The notes: a model not told the origin generated them from the letters alone. Positions 33,270 to 42,619 are shown, numbered from the stretch's first letter. The stretch is 64,000 nt of DNA from Lachnospiraceae bacterium (GCA_016283755.1 JAEENO010000017.1:62001-126000); one strand, 5' to 3'. Made by a program: numbers and translations.

Positions 33270-34871
33270 TTACAGGTTTCTGACCGCCACTTCTCCGCCC
33301 TCTCTTACGAACTGGCAGAAAGATCTAGGCTCTCTTGTAGTAAGACTAACCTCGGCAATTACAATTGTAACTCCCGGATATACTGTCTTACCAACCTTAA
33401 CTCTGGCATCACTTGTTGAAGAAATCTCTTCATGAAGCTTGGCAAGTTCCTCTCTTAACGGTTCAAGTTCAGCCTGCATATTCTTGTATGATGTTGCAAG
33501 CTTCTGAACGTAAAGCATCTTATCCTTGGGTATCTGAACCCCTTGTGCAATCTTCTCTGAGAAAGTTGTAAGTATAGGCTTAATTGTATCAAGCTCTTTC
33601 TTCTTTTCCTTAATAATCTCGGTTAACTGATTGTACTTTGCCTTCTTTTCAGGGCTGGAACCCACTTCAACCACAGTCTGTGCTCCCATTTCGGAGCCCA
33701 ATACCTGCGTCATAACAAGATTACCCGCTCTTATAACACCGCCCGCAACAATACCTTTACGACCGGATACCTGAATCTCGGTTGCAGCAGCAACCTTGGA
33801 ATGCATAATACCCTCTGTCTCTATGTATCCACCGCTTGATACCGTAGCACTCTCGATAAACTTACTTATAATATTGCCTTTCGCTTCAAGGACACCCTTA
33901 TTCATACCGTGAATTCCACGCTTAATAATAATCTGTCCCTCAGAATGAACATAAGCACCTTCTACTACGCCTTCTACAACGATATCGCCCTTTGCAGACA
34001 CTTTAAATCCGCTCTTAACATTACCCTTAATAAGAACTGAACCGTTGTAATTAATATCACCGGTAGAGTTGTCTACATCTGCAGGAATCTCGAGCACATC
34101 CGATACAAAGACTTTGCCTTCTACTACAGTTGCATGTCCGGTTACCTGTGAATAAATCTCCGTTCTCTGCTCATTGGCAATAATATTGTTACCAAAATCA
34201 AGATGGAACTCTCTTACGTTATAAGGTTTAATAACATTACCCATAACATCGGTACCGGGATCGCCGTGGTCTGCTGCGATAAGAGATGCAAGCTTCTGGC
34301 CTTCCTGTACCATTGATACTGTATTAAGGTTATGATAATCAACCGTACCGTCTTCATTTTTCTTAGGCTTGGTATTAAGTGATGTATTGAAATAATATTC
34401 AATCTTACCGTCATGACCCTGACGAGGTTCTTTACCCTTCGCAAAAACAATATCGGTATAATATACTCTATCTGCTAAAAAGCTCTTGATTGCAGTCGGA
34501 TCTACGCCAAAGACAATCTTACTCTGCTGTAACTGCATACAGATCTCTCGCTCATCCATAAGTGAACCACCCTGTGAAGGCGGGAAGAAACGACATACCG
34601 CCTGCATTCTGTCAAGTGATACATCGACATCCATAATCTCATTGTATGGTCTGAAAGGTGCCATACCAACCTTAAACTCAGTTCTCTGAGATAAATTATT
34701 ACATGCAGCCGCAACAGTCTTAAGATCATAACTCTTAAGCTGCTGTCTGTCAAAATAAGCTATAACTTCAGATACATTCAACGGTGTACCACCTTCAGCA
34801 GGCGGACAAACAACCGCATATGTCTCGTCGCCCTTAACAACTAATTGAACATATCCATTTTTCTGTGGCAT
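33270..34871 (-). CDS. FapA/DUF342-domain protein
   Basis: The 533-residue protein matches FapA (DUF342). An N-terminal alpha/beta region runs to about 220 with GTPLNVSEVIAYF and GKEPRQGHDGKIEYYF. A right-handed beta-helix follows at about 225-390, seen as repeated GDIVVEGVVEGAYVHSEG and IETEGIMHSKVAA-type strands. A coiled coil is at about 395-490 (KKAKYNQLTEIIKEKKKELD). Members are often placed next to flagellar or chemotaxis genes and may bind or scaffold polar complexes; the beta-helix resembles that of bactofilin and MinC. The ATG at 34871 has AGGAGGGG 6 bases upstream. It follows the sigma factor by 11 bases. Function is not established. Confidence 0.8.
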   Translation of the reverse strand: MPQKNGYVQLVVKGDETYAVVCPPAEGGTPLNVSEVIAYFDRQQLKSYDLKTVAAACNNLSQRTEFKVGMAPFRPYNEIMDVDVSLDRMQAVCRFFPPSQGGSLMDEREICMQLQQSKIVFGVDPTAIKSFLADRVYYTDIVFAKGKEPRQGHDGKIEYYFNTSLNTKPKKNEDGTVDYHNLNTVSMVQEGQKLASLIAADHGDPGTDVMGNVIKPYNVREFHLDFGNNIIANEQRTEIYSQVTGHATVVEGKVFVSDVLEIPADVDNSTGDINYNGSVLIKGNVKSGFKVSAKGDIVVEGVVEGAYVHSEGQIIIKRGIHGMNKGVLEAKGNIISKFIESATVSSGGYIETEGIMHSKVAAATEIQVSGRKGIVAGGVIRAGNLVMTQVLGSEMGAQTVVEVGSSPEKKAKYNQLTEIIKEKKKELDTIKPILTTFSEKIAQGVQIPKDKMLYVQKLATSYKNMQAELEPLREELAKLHEEISSTSDARVKVGKTVYPGVTIVIAEVSLTTREPRSFCQFVREGGEVAVRNL

Positions 34872-34881
34872 AATTCCCCTC

Positions 34882-35646
34882 CTAATCATACAACAGGTCG
34901 ACAAAGTCACCCATATGCTCTTTCATCTTTCCCAATGCTTTGGTATGAAGCTGTGACACTCGAGATTCGGTAACTTCCAGAATTAAACTGATCTCTTTTA
35001 ACGTCATCTCTTCATAGTAATAAAGTAATATAACTTGTTTCTCTTTCTCAGTTAAAGCCTCAAGCGCAACTGCTAATGCTTCCTTAAGGCCCTCTTTTTC
35101 AATATTCTTCTCAGGCTCAATAAAATGGCTGTTATTTCTGGCATCCATAACCGGTTCAGGCCCCTGGTCAACGAACTCATTTAAAGATATTACGTTCGTA
35201 ACCTTCATCTGACTCTGCCATTCCTGAAATTCATCATTAGAGATATCAAGAACTTTTGCTATCTCCTCATCCGTTGCTGCCTTACCGGAATTTGCTTCTA
35301 TTGTCTTAATCGCTTCGTCTATTCTCTTCTGGCGCTGTCTTACAGTACGTGGAATCCAGTCCATCTTTCTTACCTGATCAAGAATTGCGCCTCGTATTCT
35401 TAAGCTTGCATAAGTTTCAAACTTAACTTCCTTTTCAAGATTAAACTTATCAATCGCATCAATAAGGCCAAAAATGCCATAGCTTACCAGATCCTCAAAC
35501 TCAATATTGCCACCAAGATACATCCCTAATCTTCCGGCAACAATCTTGACTAAAGGAGCATATTCCAAAATCAACTGCTCTCGAAGTTCGGGAGTAGGCG
35601 TTTTGCGATATTTAAGCCACAAATTGTCTTTTTCTTCAGCCTTCAT
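34882..35646 (-). CDS. fliA: RNA polymerase sigma factor for flagellar genes
   Basis: The 254-residue sigma-70 family protein fits sigma-28 (FliA/SigD/WhiG): region 2 with LVKIVAGRLGMYLGGNIEFEDLVSYGIFGLIDAIDKF and the DNA-melting segment VKFETYASLRIRGAILDQVRKMDW, region 3, and region 4 with ALTEKEKQVILLYYYEEMTLKEISLILEVTESRVSQLHTKAL. It directs late flagellar and chemotaxis genes such as flagellin. It sits near the end of the flagellar operon, as sigD does in Bacillus. Placement this far downstream may limit its level. An anti-sigma FlgM gene is not in the window. Confidence 0.96.
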   Translation of the reverse strand: MKAEEKDNLWLKYRKTPTPELREQLILEYAPLVKIVAGRLGMYLGGNIEFEDLVSYGIFGLIDAIDKFNLEKEVKFETYASLRIRGAILDQVRKMDWIPRTVRQRQKRIDEAIKTIEANSGKAATDEEIAKVLDISNDEFQEWQSQMKVTNVISLNEFVDQGPEPVMDARNNSHFIEPEKNIEKEGLKEALAVALEALTEKEKQVILLYYYEEMTLKEISLILEVTESRVSQLHTKALGKMKEHMGDFVDLLYD

Positions 35647-35686
35647 GTCTGTCCTCCAATAAAGTAATTACTTACAGACTTAATAA

Positions 35687-36031
35687 TTACTCGTTCTCAT
35701 CAACTTTCTCAGAAAATTCACTGATTTTCTCGACGAAATCCATTCCTCCGTCAGGTTCCTGCTCGAAGTTCTCTTTTTCCTTATCCTCAACTTCACTTAT
35801 GTCACCGAGTACAATATCTACCTCGCTCTCAGGTTCCTTTTCTTCATCTTCAACAACAACCTGCTTGTCAAGAACAACCTTAACAACACTGCCGATTATA
35901 TAGAAGATAATCATTACAATAAGTATAGACCATAAAAAGTCCTTAATATCCTGTCGATAGAATACACCGGCGATTGCTCTTATAAGTCCCGCCACTAGCA
36001 TTATAATCGACGGAATATATTTGGTCTTCAT
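35687..36031 (-). CDS. Small two-TM membrane protein with acidic C-terminal tail
   Basis: The 114-residue protein has two hydrophobic segments (about 6-22 and 31-53) with a short loop between, and an acidic tail from about residue 58 rich in Glu and Asp. I do not recognise a named family. It lies between cheD and fliA in the flagellar operon with close spacing and is thus co-transcribed. Membrane topology would leave the tail in the cytoplasm, if positive-inside holds. A motility role is only inferred from position. Confidence 0.5.
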   Translation of the reverse strand: MKTKYIPSIIMLVAGLIRAIAGVFYRQDIKDFLWSILIVMIIFYIIGSVVKVVLDKQVVVEDEEKEPESEVDIVLGDISEVEDKEKENFEQEPDGGMDFVEKISEFSEKVDENE

Positions 36032-36064
36032 ACTATACTCTCCCTAATAACAGAATAACATATT

Positions 36065-36553
36065 TTATATTTCTTTAATATCTTTTCCTACAGATTTAAT
36101 AATAAATTTTCCCGTATCACAATAAAGTTCAACGGTACGACCGTAATTCAAACCGCAATCTTCAGCAATAAGCTTGATTCCAAGTTCTTTTAACGTCTTA
36201 CGTGAAGCTTCTGCGTTTCTGTCTCCGACATTACCGATATTTGACAATCCCTTCATTTCGAACATGCTCGCGCCGCCTGCAATCTTGGCAACAATTCTTG
36301 CCTTTGAAGCACCCATCGCAAGCATCTGATTAAGCAGTTCGGTGATACCGGTATCTGCGAACTTGGCTATATTCGAATTATTCTTAATGGCTGTTGAATC
36401 CGGAAGCATTATGTGCGCCAAACCACCAATTTTTGTCGCCGGATCATATAATGCAATTCCGATACAAGAACCGAGTCCGAGCGTTGTAATTATATCGCTG
36501 TTCTTACCGGTCTTTAAGTCAGCCATTCCGACTTTAATCATATCATTTAGCAT
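36065..36553 (-). CDS. cheD: Chemoreceptor glutamine deamidase CheD
   Basis: The 162-residue protein has the CheD catalytic pair: TTLGLGSCIGIALYDP with Cys30 and IGGLAHIMLPDS with His47, followed by KARIVAKIAGGASMF and NVGDRNAEASRKTL. CheD deamidates glutamines on methyl-accepting chemotaxis proteins and binds CheC, whose phosphatase activity it raises. The partner cheC is the upstream neighbour, 15 bases away. ATG at 36553 has GGGGTG 9 bases upstream. Confidence 0.96.
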   Translation of the reverse strand: MLNDMIKVGMADLKTGKNSDIITTLGLGSCIGIALYDPATKIGGLAHIMLPDSTAIKNNSNIAKFADTGITELLNQMLAMGASKARIVAKIAGGASMFEMKGLSNIGNVGDRNAEASRKTLKELGIKLIAEDCGLNYGRTVELYCDTGKFIIKSVGKDIKEI

Positions 36554-36567
36554 TAATTATTACACCC

Positions 36568-37188
36568 CTACATCTGAATGCCTAAAGAACTCAATATTTT
36601 TGCATATGATTCCAATTCAGGTAATAAAATAAAGTAACCGTCAATAAGTACATCATCACCGAATTCGGTCTGAATTAATAATGCATGATCTCCATACTGA
36701 CCAAATTCAATAGCAGGAACAGAAAGAATTGCAGCTGCCATATCAATTGCGATATAGGGAATTGAAGGTGTAATCGTAAGACCTGTCATTGATGAAAGCG
36801 CATTAAGATACGAACCGGTGATTATATTACCGATTTCCTTTAATGCCGACATTTCCATCTCATCAAATAAAACTTCAGCGTCAGGCTCTCTGTACATTAA
36901 TTTATTAACCAAAAACTTTGCAGATTCAAGTGTAAGAATGAACATCATGCTTCCGGAAATATCCGATCCTACTTCAAGGAATATTCCTACTACCTGATCT
37001 TCTTCGCCACCGACTGCCGAACCCAATTCAGGGAAAGTAAGCAGCTGGACCTTAGGTACATTCATATTAAGACGGATCTGCAACATAGATGCAATTGCTG
37101 TTGTAGCATTACCGGCTCCGATATTTCCTATCTCTTTTAAGACATCAAAATATATATTATTGACATCTTCCAAACTATACTCGGCCAT
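36568..37188 (-). CDS. cheC: CheY-P phosphatase CheC
   Basis: The 206-residue protein has two copies of the CheC/FliY phosphatase motif: LKEIGNIGAGNATTAIASML near residue 17-36 and ALKEIGNIITGSYLNALSSM near 114-133, each with the Glu and Asn residues that act on CheY-P. CheC dephosphorylates CheY-P and sequesters CheD in feedback adaptation. It lies between cheW and cheD. AGGAGG precedes the ATG. A 10-bp hairpin lies in the gap between cheW and cheC. Confidence 0.95.
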   Translation of the reverse strand: MAEYSLEDVNNIYFDVLKEIGNIGAGNATTAIASMLQIRLNMNVPKVQLLTFPELGSAVGGEEDQVVGIFLEVGSDISGSMMFILTLESAKFLVNKLMYREPDAEVLFDEMEMSALKEIGNIITGSYLNALSSMTGLTITPSIPYIAIDMAAAILSVPAIEFGQYGDHALLIQTEFGDDVLIDGYFILLPELESYAKILSSLGIQM

Positions 37189-37210
37189 TAAGTCCTCCTT
37201 TTTATGACAA

Positions 37211-37239
37211 TAGAGAGACCTTAAGGAAGGGTCCCTCTA
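37211..37239 (-). promoter_or_regulatory. Hairpin between cheW and cheC
   Basis: TAGAGGGACC (37239-37230) pairs with GGTCTCTCTA (37220-37211), with one G-T pair. No T tract follows, so it is more likely an RNA processing or stability element than a terminator. Confidence 0.5.
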
Positions 37240-37253
37240 CTGCCAATCTTATG

Positions 37254-37721
37254 TTAGATTGCTTCTTTGTCTTCAATAATGGAATTAAGTTCAAGTAACG
37301 AAATAAGCTGATCGCTGTGCTTTCCGATACCCTTGATAAAAGCGCTTTTCTCATCTCTTGTATCAGGAATATAAGGATCGATTTCGTTAGGAGTTAAGGT
37401 AACAACTTCCTTAACCTGGTCTACAATAACACCAAGCTTACCGTGCTCTTCCATCTTCAAGATAATAATTCTTGTATCGTTGGTAAATTCATCCATATCA
37501 AGTCCCATACGAACTCTGATGGTCATTACCGGAACAACCTCACCACGAAGGTTGATGATGCCTTTGAAGTAACTCTGTGCCTTAGGTACTCTCGTTATCT
37601 TCTGCATACGAACTATATTATCAATATAACTGATGTCTATACCATACTGCTCGTTGCCGATTTTAACAACAATATACTGCTTAGCATCTGCTTCTGTCAT
37701 TAATAATTTATTATCTGCCAT
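37254..37721 (-). CDS. cheW: Chemotaxis coupling protein CheW
   Basis: The 155-residue CheW-domain protein begins YIVVKIGNEQYGIDISYIDNIVR and has the adaptor segment VPKAQSYFKGIINLRGEVVPVMTIRVRMG and VDQVKEVVTL. It links chemoreceptors to the kinase CheA. It is 13 bases downstream of cheA. The short acidic end lies beyond the domain. Nothing unusual was seen. Confidence 0.97.
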   Translation of the reverse strand: MADNKLLMTEADAKQYIVVKIGNEQYGIDISYIDNIVRMQKITRVPKAQSYFKGIINLRGEVVPVMTIRVRMGLDMDEFTNDTRIIILKMEEHGKLGVIVDQVKEVVTLTPNEIDPYIPDTRDEKSAFIKGIGKHSDQLISLLELNSIIEDKEAI

Positions 37722-37734
37722 AGCTATAGACCTC

Positions 37735-39822
37735 CTAAATTAATGTATTGGCGTCTAAGATAAGAGCAACTTCGCCATCACCGAGAATTGTTGCGCCGCT
37801 GATCATCTTATTGTTGTTGATATACTTTCCGAGAGACTTGATAACGATTTCCTGCTGTCCCATAAGTCTGTCAACTACAAGACCTGCAAAATTGTCACCC
37901 TTCTTAACGATAACAACCGTAAGATTTGTCTTCTTCTCTTCTGCTTCAGGATCCTTTCTCTCTACATCAAGCATCTTGTCAAGACGGATAAGCGGGATAA
38001 CGGAACCACGTAATGTGATAACTTCCTTAGCCTGTACATACTTAACATCGCTTGCAGGAATATCTTCGATATTCTGAATGGAACCTAATGCAATAGCATA
38101 TTTCTCGTCTTCTATCTCTACCATCAACGCCTGGATAATAGCAAGTGTTAACGGAAGTCTTACGATAAACTTGGAACCTTCGCCAAGATTTGATTTAACT
38201 TCTACATCACCGCCGAGTGCTTCGATGTTGGACTTAACAACGTCAAGACCTACACCTCTTCCGGAAATATCGGAAACCTTCTTTGCCATTGAGAATCCCG
38301 GCATGAAAAGGAAGTCGATAATTTCCTTCTGTGATAATGTCTCTGCCTGATCTGCGGAAACAAGACCACGCTCGATGGCTTTCTGCTTAACCTGCTGAGT
38401 ATCGATGCCGTTACCGTCATCGCCTACTTCGATAACAACGTTGTTACCTTCCTGGTAAGCGTTAAGGAAAATCTTACCTACCTCAGGCTTTCCTCTCTTA
38501 ATACGTAACTCATCACTCTCAAGACCGTGGTCAGCGGAATTTCTAAGTAAGTGCTGTAACGGATCGCCAATCTGGTCAACTACTGTACGGTCAAGTTCTG
38601 TATCTTCACCGCTCATAACCAATTCCATCTTCTTATTAAGAGTCTTGGAAAGGTCTCTGATCATACGCGGGAATTTATTAACTACGCTCTCGATAGGTAC
38701 CATTCTAGCTTTCATAACTGATTCATGAAGCATTGTGGTAATTCTCTCAAGGTATTCTATCTGTTCTGTGAAGGATGCGCTCTGTCCGCCTGCACCTTCA
38801 GCGCTCGAAATGGATACGAGTGAGTTCTTAGCAATAATAAGCTCACTAACCTGATTCATAAGAGTATCGAGCTTTTCAATATCTACACGGACTGTTCTGC
38901 TTGTAACTGCCTGCTTATTAGCCGGCGCCTTGTTACCTGTAGAAGCTGCCTGTGTCTTAACCTGTGGAACGTTCTTGGTTTCTTCAGTTACCTCTGCAGG
39001 AGCTGCTACATCATTGCCTGCTTCGTTCTCAAGTTCAGCAGAACTAATCTCACGTCCTACAGCATTTTCAATCTCCAATACACCCTTAGCTGCATTAAGA
39101 ACATCCTCAAGTGAATGATCTGTTGCAACAATTATATTGAAGTCGAAATCAAACTTCTCATCTTCGATATCCTGAGAAGACGGATTGTAATATACAATAG
39201 AACCGATTTCTTCTATAGCTTTGAATACAAGGAAAGCTCTTGCAGACTTAAGTAAGCACTTCTGGTCAACATAAACCGTAACGCCGTAAATCTTAAGTCC
39301 TTCCTTTTCCTTATCCTTAACGGCCTGCTTATCGCTATCATTAAACTCAGCGTCAAGGAACTTCTCCTCGTAAGCGGCTGCCTTAGGTGCTTCTGCAGGT
39401 GCTTCTGCCTTAGGTGCTTCTGCAGGAGCTGCTGCTCCGCCGCCGTTTAACATCTCGTTAAGCTTGGTAATAATATCTTCATGTTCTTCAGTTCCTTCAT
39501 CAGAAGTACTCTTAATGGTCTCGAGGTATCCCTCAATTGCATCAAGGCACTGGAACAATACGTCGATCATCTCGCCGTTAACTTTTACTTTGTCGTTACG
39601 AACTTCAGAGAATACATTCTCCATATCATGGGTTAAATGCTGCATTCTCTTGAAGCCCATAGTACCTGCCATACCCTTCAAGGAATGGGCTGCTCTGAAG
39701 ATTTCATTAATTGTGTCCTTATTATCCGGTTCCTGTTCCAAATTCATGATACAATCATTCAGGCTCTGGATATGTTCACTTGTCTCATCAATAAAGATCT
39801 CTAAATACTGGCTTACATCCAT
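37735..39822 (-). CDS. cheA: Chemotaxis histidine kinase CheA
   Basis: The 695-residue kinase shows the P1 HPt domain (residues 1-110, phospho-His46 in AAHSLKGMAGTMGF), an Ala/Pro/Glu/Lys-rich linker (PAEAPKAEAPAEAPKA), a P2 region for CheY/CheB docking, the P3 dimerisation helices, the P4 ATPase (about 375-555 with LLRNSADHGLE, VGDDGNGID and SGRGVGLDVVKSNIEALGG) and the C-terminal CheW-like P5. It phosphorylates CheY and CheB. It lies between cheB and cheW in the flagellar operon, with three bases to cheB. Confidence 0.98.
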   Translation of the reverse strand: MDVSQYLEIFIDETSEHIQSLNDCIMNLEQEPDNKDTINEIFRAAHSLKGMAGTMGFKRMQHLTHDMENVFSEVRNDKVKVNGEMIDVLFQCLDAIEGYLETIKSTSDEGTEEHEDIITKLNEMLNGGGAAAPAEAPKAEAPAEAPKAAAYEEKFLDAEFNDSDKQAVKDKEKEGLKIYGVTVYVDQKCLLKSARAFLVFKAIEEIGSIVYYNPSSQDIEDEKFDFDFNIIVATDHSLEDVLNAAKGVLEIENAVGREISSAELENEAGNDVAAPAEVTEETKNVPQVKTQAASTGNKAPANKQAVTSRTVRVDIEKLDTLMNQVSELIIAKNSLVSISSAEGAGGQSASFTEQIEYLERITTMLHESVMKARMVPIESVVNKFPRMIRDLSKTLNKKMELVMSGEDTELDRTVVDQIGDPLQHLLRNSADHGLESDELRIKRGKPEVGKIFLNAYQEGNNVVIEVGDDGNGIDTQQVKQKAIERGLVSADQAETLSQKEIIDFLFMPGFSMAKKVSDISGRGVGLDVVKSNIEALGGDVEVKSNLGEGSKFIVRLPLTLAIIQALMVEIEDEKYAIALGSIQNIEDIPASDVKYVQAKEVITLRGSVIPLIRLDKMLDVERKDPEAEEKKTNLTVVIVKKGDNFAGLVVDRLMGQQEIVIKSLGKYINNNKMISGATILGDGEVALILDANTLI

Positions 39823-39824
39823 AC

Positions 39825-40970
39825 TTATCGTACCCCCACATTCATAATGATTGTTGATGCTACTTCCTGTAACGGAACTACTACATTAGAAAGTCCTGCA
39901 GCCCTTATCGCCCTCGGCATACCATATACAACGGATGTTACTTCATCCTGTGATATGGTGAAAATCTTCTTACTACCGTTTAAATCCGTAATACCTTTGG
40001 TACCGTCCGCACCCATTCCGGTTAAAACCACGCATACAATCTCATCAAAGGTACTTCCCTTAAGCGATGAATACATTATATCCGCGCAAGGCTTTAATCC
40101 GCCGATAGGTGGCGAGTCATCCAGATGTACAACATGGTCGCCGGTAGGCTTCTTTACAACCTGTAAATGCTTACCTCCCGGTGCGACATATACATGTCCA
40201 ACCTTAAGCACATCTCCTTCCTCAGCTTCCTTAACAGTGACTTCTGATATCTCATCAAGTCTCTCAGCCATGGACTTCGTAAATCCCGGTGGCATATGCT
40301 GCACCAAAACCATAGGTGCATTCATGCCCTTCGGCAAAAACGGGATGACTTCCTGCAAAGATTTCGGTCCTCCGGTAGAACAAGCAAGAGCAATCAATTT
40401 ATTACCAGGTTTGACCGGACTTACTTTTGGAACACCTGCTTCAATATCCTTCTTAACCTGAGCCGCATTAAGTATCGGCTTAGTTATCTCAGGAATCTTA
40501 ATCTCTCGTACAGGAGCTTTTGGCTCGGTGCTTGGAGGTCTTGATGTCGTAGGCTCTGCCTTAAATGTATCGACTTTTAAGACTGCTCGTAATACCTTGG
40601 TTAAATCCGAAGTAAAACTACCGCCTCTTGCCTCGATAATATTCTCAGGCTTAGTTACGAAATCGACTGCTCCAAGTGACAAAGCTTCGAAGGTTTCCTT
40701 CGACCCTGCCTTAGTTAACGTACTTGCTACGATAACTACAACGTCGATATGTTCTGTATGAAGTTTTCTAAGTAATTCCAGACCGTTCATCCTCGGCATG
40801 TTGATATCAAGGACGATTGCATCATAATTGTTGGCTTTGATTTTGTCATAAGCCTCAAGACCATCGCGTGCCATATCAACCACCGTGAACGAATCATCTG
40901 CGTTGATTATATCACACAGTGCTCTTCTCATGAGTGCAGAGTCATCAACTACCATAATATTTTTCTTCAT
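39825..40970 (-). CDS. cheB: Receptor methylesterase / deamidase CheB
   Basis: The 381-residue protein has an N-terminal receiver (phospho-Asp55 in IVLDINMPRMNGLELL) and a C-terminal methylesterase (about 190-378) with the catalytic triad: Ser in LACSTGGPKSLQEV, His in QHMPPGFTKSMAERL and Asp in GMGADGTKG. A linker of 50 residues, rich in Pro and Lys, connects them. It removes methyl groups from chemoreceptors. Its ATG overlaps the PilZ gene stop (ATGA) and it precedes cheA by two bases. No cheR is in the window. Confidence 0.97.
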   Translation of the reverse strand: MKKNIMVVDDSALMRRALCDIINADDSFTVVDMARDGLEAYDKIKANNYDAIVLDINMPRMNGLELLRKLHTEHIDVVVIVASTLTKAGSKETFEALSLGAVDFVTKPENIIEARGGSFTSDLTKVLRAVLKVDTFKAEPTTSRPPSTEPKAPVREIKIPEITKPILNAAQVKKDIEAGVPKVSPVKPGNKLIALACSTGGPKSLQEVIPFLPKGMNAPMVLVQHMPPGFTKSMAERLDEISEVTVKEAEEGDVLKVGHVYVAPGGKHLQVVKKPTGDHVVHLDDSPPIGGLKPCADIMYSSLKGSTFDEIVCVVLTGMGADGTKGITDLNGSKKIFTISQDEVTSVVYGMPRAIRAAGLSNVVVPLQEVASTIIMNVGVR

Positions 40971-41698
40971 TCTTTGCTAACTCTCCTGAGCTTACGCTCT
41001 TCCTCAAAGATAAATCGTATTATTCTCTCTCTTGAATCCTGATCGAGTTTAATAAACTTCAAACGATTCTCATATCTTGAAACTGTATCCTTTTTTGCGG
41101 TACAGCTTAATATCTGACCGCATATATTAAACTTTTCTGTCCTTCCTTCCAGTTGCAATTCAAATATGAGTCTCTTATAACTACCAACTTCATTAGGGAA
41201 TTTGGTAACCATCTTCATTCCGCCTCCGCTTATATCAAGTACGATTCCTTCGGTCAAAAGAGGTCTCAAATTAATCCCATTATATCTATTCATTATCTCA
41301 CTTAATTGTGGCGAATTGATTTCCGATTCGGCCAAATCGTGAAATTTAACGTCAAAAGTGGTGCAACATCTGTAATATTCTCTTCTTTGAACCTTTTCCG
41401 GTTGTGTTATAAGCTGAACTCTTAATAAATATCTGTTATCTGCCTTATATCTGTCTTTGATCAATACAATAGCTTCGTAATTATACTTTTCACCGTAGAA
41501 TAAGAACTTATATCTTGAACCGTTATGTAAAAGCACTAACTGTCTCTGATATATAGGCATATCGATTTCGAAATCGCCGTTAGAGAAAAGATTCTGAACC
41601 TGACTTATATACAAGGGCTTGGCATCTCTCTCTTCTTCAGTCACAAATTCATCGCTTATTTCTATTCTCATTCCAAGCTTAATAATTTCGTCTGCCAT
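40967..41698 (-). CDS. PilZ-domain flagellar brake protein (YcgR-like)
   Basis: The 243-residue protein has an N-terminal YcgR-type domain (about 1-95, DEIIKLGMRIEISDE) and a C-terminal PilZ domain with the c-di-GMP motifs QRREYYR (Arg residues, near 104) and DISGGGMKM (near 154). Such proteins slow or stop flagellar rotation when c-di-GMP is bound. It is located between flhG and cheB in the fla/che operon, an arrangement also seen in Bacillus (ypfA is elsewhere, so this is a clostridial arrangement). The HD-GYP phosphodiesterase at 27.9-29.6 kb could control its ligand. Confidence 0.88.
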   Translation of the reverse strand: MADEIIKLGMRIEISDEFVTEEERDAKPLYISQVQNLFSNGDFEIDMPIYQRQLVLLHNGSRYKFLFYGEKYNYEAIVLIKDRYKADNRYLLRVQLITQPEKVQRREYYRCCTTFDVKFHDLAESEINSPQLSEIMNRYNGINLRPLLTEGIVLDISGGGMKMVTKFPNEVGSYKRLIFELQLEGRTEKFNICGQILSCTAKKDTVSRYENRLKFIKLDQDSRERIIRFIFEEERKLRRVSKE

Positions 41699-41723
41699 GT
41701 CTTTTCTCCTCTCCTTAAGTATT

Positions 41724-42608
41724 CTATAATCTTCTGTTAAGCATTATACTTGAGAAAATCTCTGAAATTCCACGTTTAACATTGTTGGCAAGATGCGTTC
41801 CGTCAACTATATCCTTGGCTATAAGCTTATATGCTTTTGATGCCTTACAGTTAGGGAACGATATCATTACCGGTTTCTGCTGTCTTATTGCCTTATCAAT
41901 TGTCGAGTCAAGCGGTACCATACCGAGATAATCAAGTCTTCCCTGTAAGAATTTCGATACCACGCTCGAAAGCTTTTGATACACAAGCTCTCCGTCCTCT
42001 ATTGTGGAAGCCTTGTTGGCAATAACTCTTATTGTCGTATTATCCTTATCAAAATTAGGATTACGATATAATGCTTTAATAAGTGAATAAGAGTCGGTAA
42101 GTGAACTTGGTTCCGGTGTTGTTATCATAAAAATCTCAGGTGCCATCATTGCAAAAGAAAGTACCTGGTCCGATATACCGGCTCCGGTATCAATGATTAT
42201 GAAATCAGCAAGACCGTCGAGATTATTAAGGTTATGTATTAAAAATGCAAGCTGGTCTCTGTTGACATTACTTAAACCGACAATTCCGGAACCGCCTGAT
42301 ACAAAGCCTATTCCGTTAGGTCCTTCGGTTATAATATCTTCTATTCTTTTTCCCCTGTAGATTACATCACTTAAATTATATTTCGGAAGTGCTCCGAACA
42401 TAACCTCTACGTTAGCAAGTCCAAAGTCGGCATCAAAGATAATAACTTTTTTATCGAGTTCAGAAAGTGCTAAAGCAAGGTTTACAGACGTATTGGATTT
42501 TCCCACTCCGCCTTTTCCGCTTGTAATCGTAATAACTCTGGCTTTTCTTATAGGAGCGCTTGTTTTACGCTCATTCACCATATTACGTAACGATGTTGCC
42601 TGATCCAT
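41724..42608 (-). CDS. flhG: MinD/ParA-family flagellar ATPase FlhG
   Basis: The 294-residue ATPase has the deviant Walker A ITSGKGGVGKSNTSVNLA (near 27-44), a VIFDADFGLANVEVMFG switch and FIIIDTGAGISDQVLSF. FlhG (YlxH/YlxH) is the partner of FlhF and controls number and placement of flagella; it stimulates the FlhF GTPase through its N-terminal segment. An N-terminal helix MDQATSLRNMVN fits the activation motif (DQA-x-LR). It lies directly after flhF, 12 bases apart. The C-terminal amphipathic helix probably contacts membrane. Confidence 0.95.
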   Translation of the reverse strand: MDQATSLRNMVNERKTSAPIRKARVITITSGKGGVGKSNTSVNLALALSELDKKVIIFDADFGLANVEVMFGALPKYNLSDVIYRGKRIEDIITEGPNGIGFVSGGSGIVGLSNVNRDQLAFLIHNLNNLDGLADFIIIDTGAGISDQVLSFAMMAPEIFMITTPEPSSLTDSYSLIKALYRNPNFDKDNTTIRVIANKASTIEDGELVYQKLSSVVSKFLQGRLDYLGMVPLDSTIDKAIRQQKPVMISFPNCKASKAYKLIAKDIVDGTHLANNVKRGISEIFSSIMLNRRL

Positions 42609-42619
42609 TTATATATCCC

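Noticed and set aside
39847-40461. 204-residue plus-strand open frame opposite cheB
   Set aside because: Antisense shadow of the methylesterase domain; composition follows the complementary codons.
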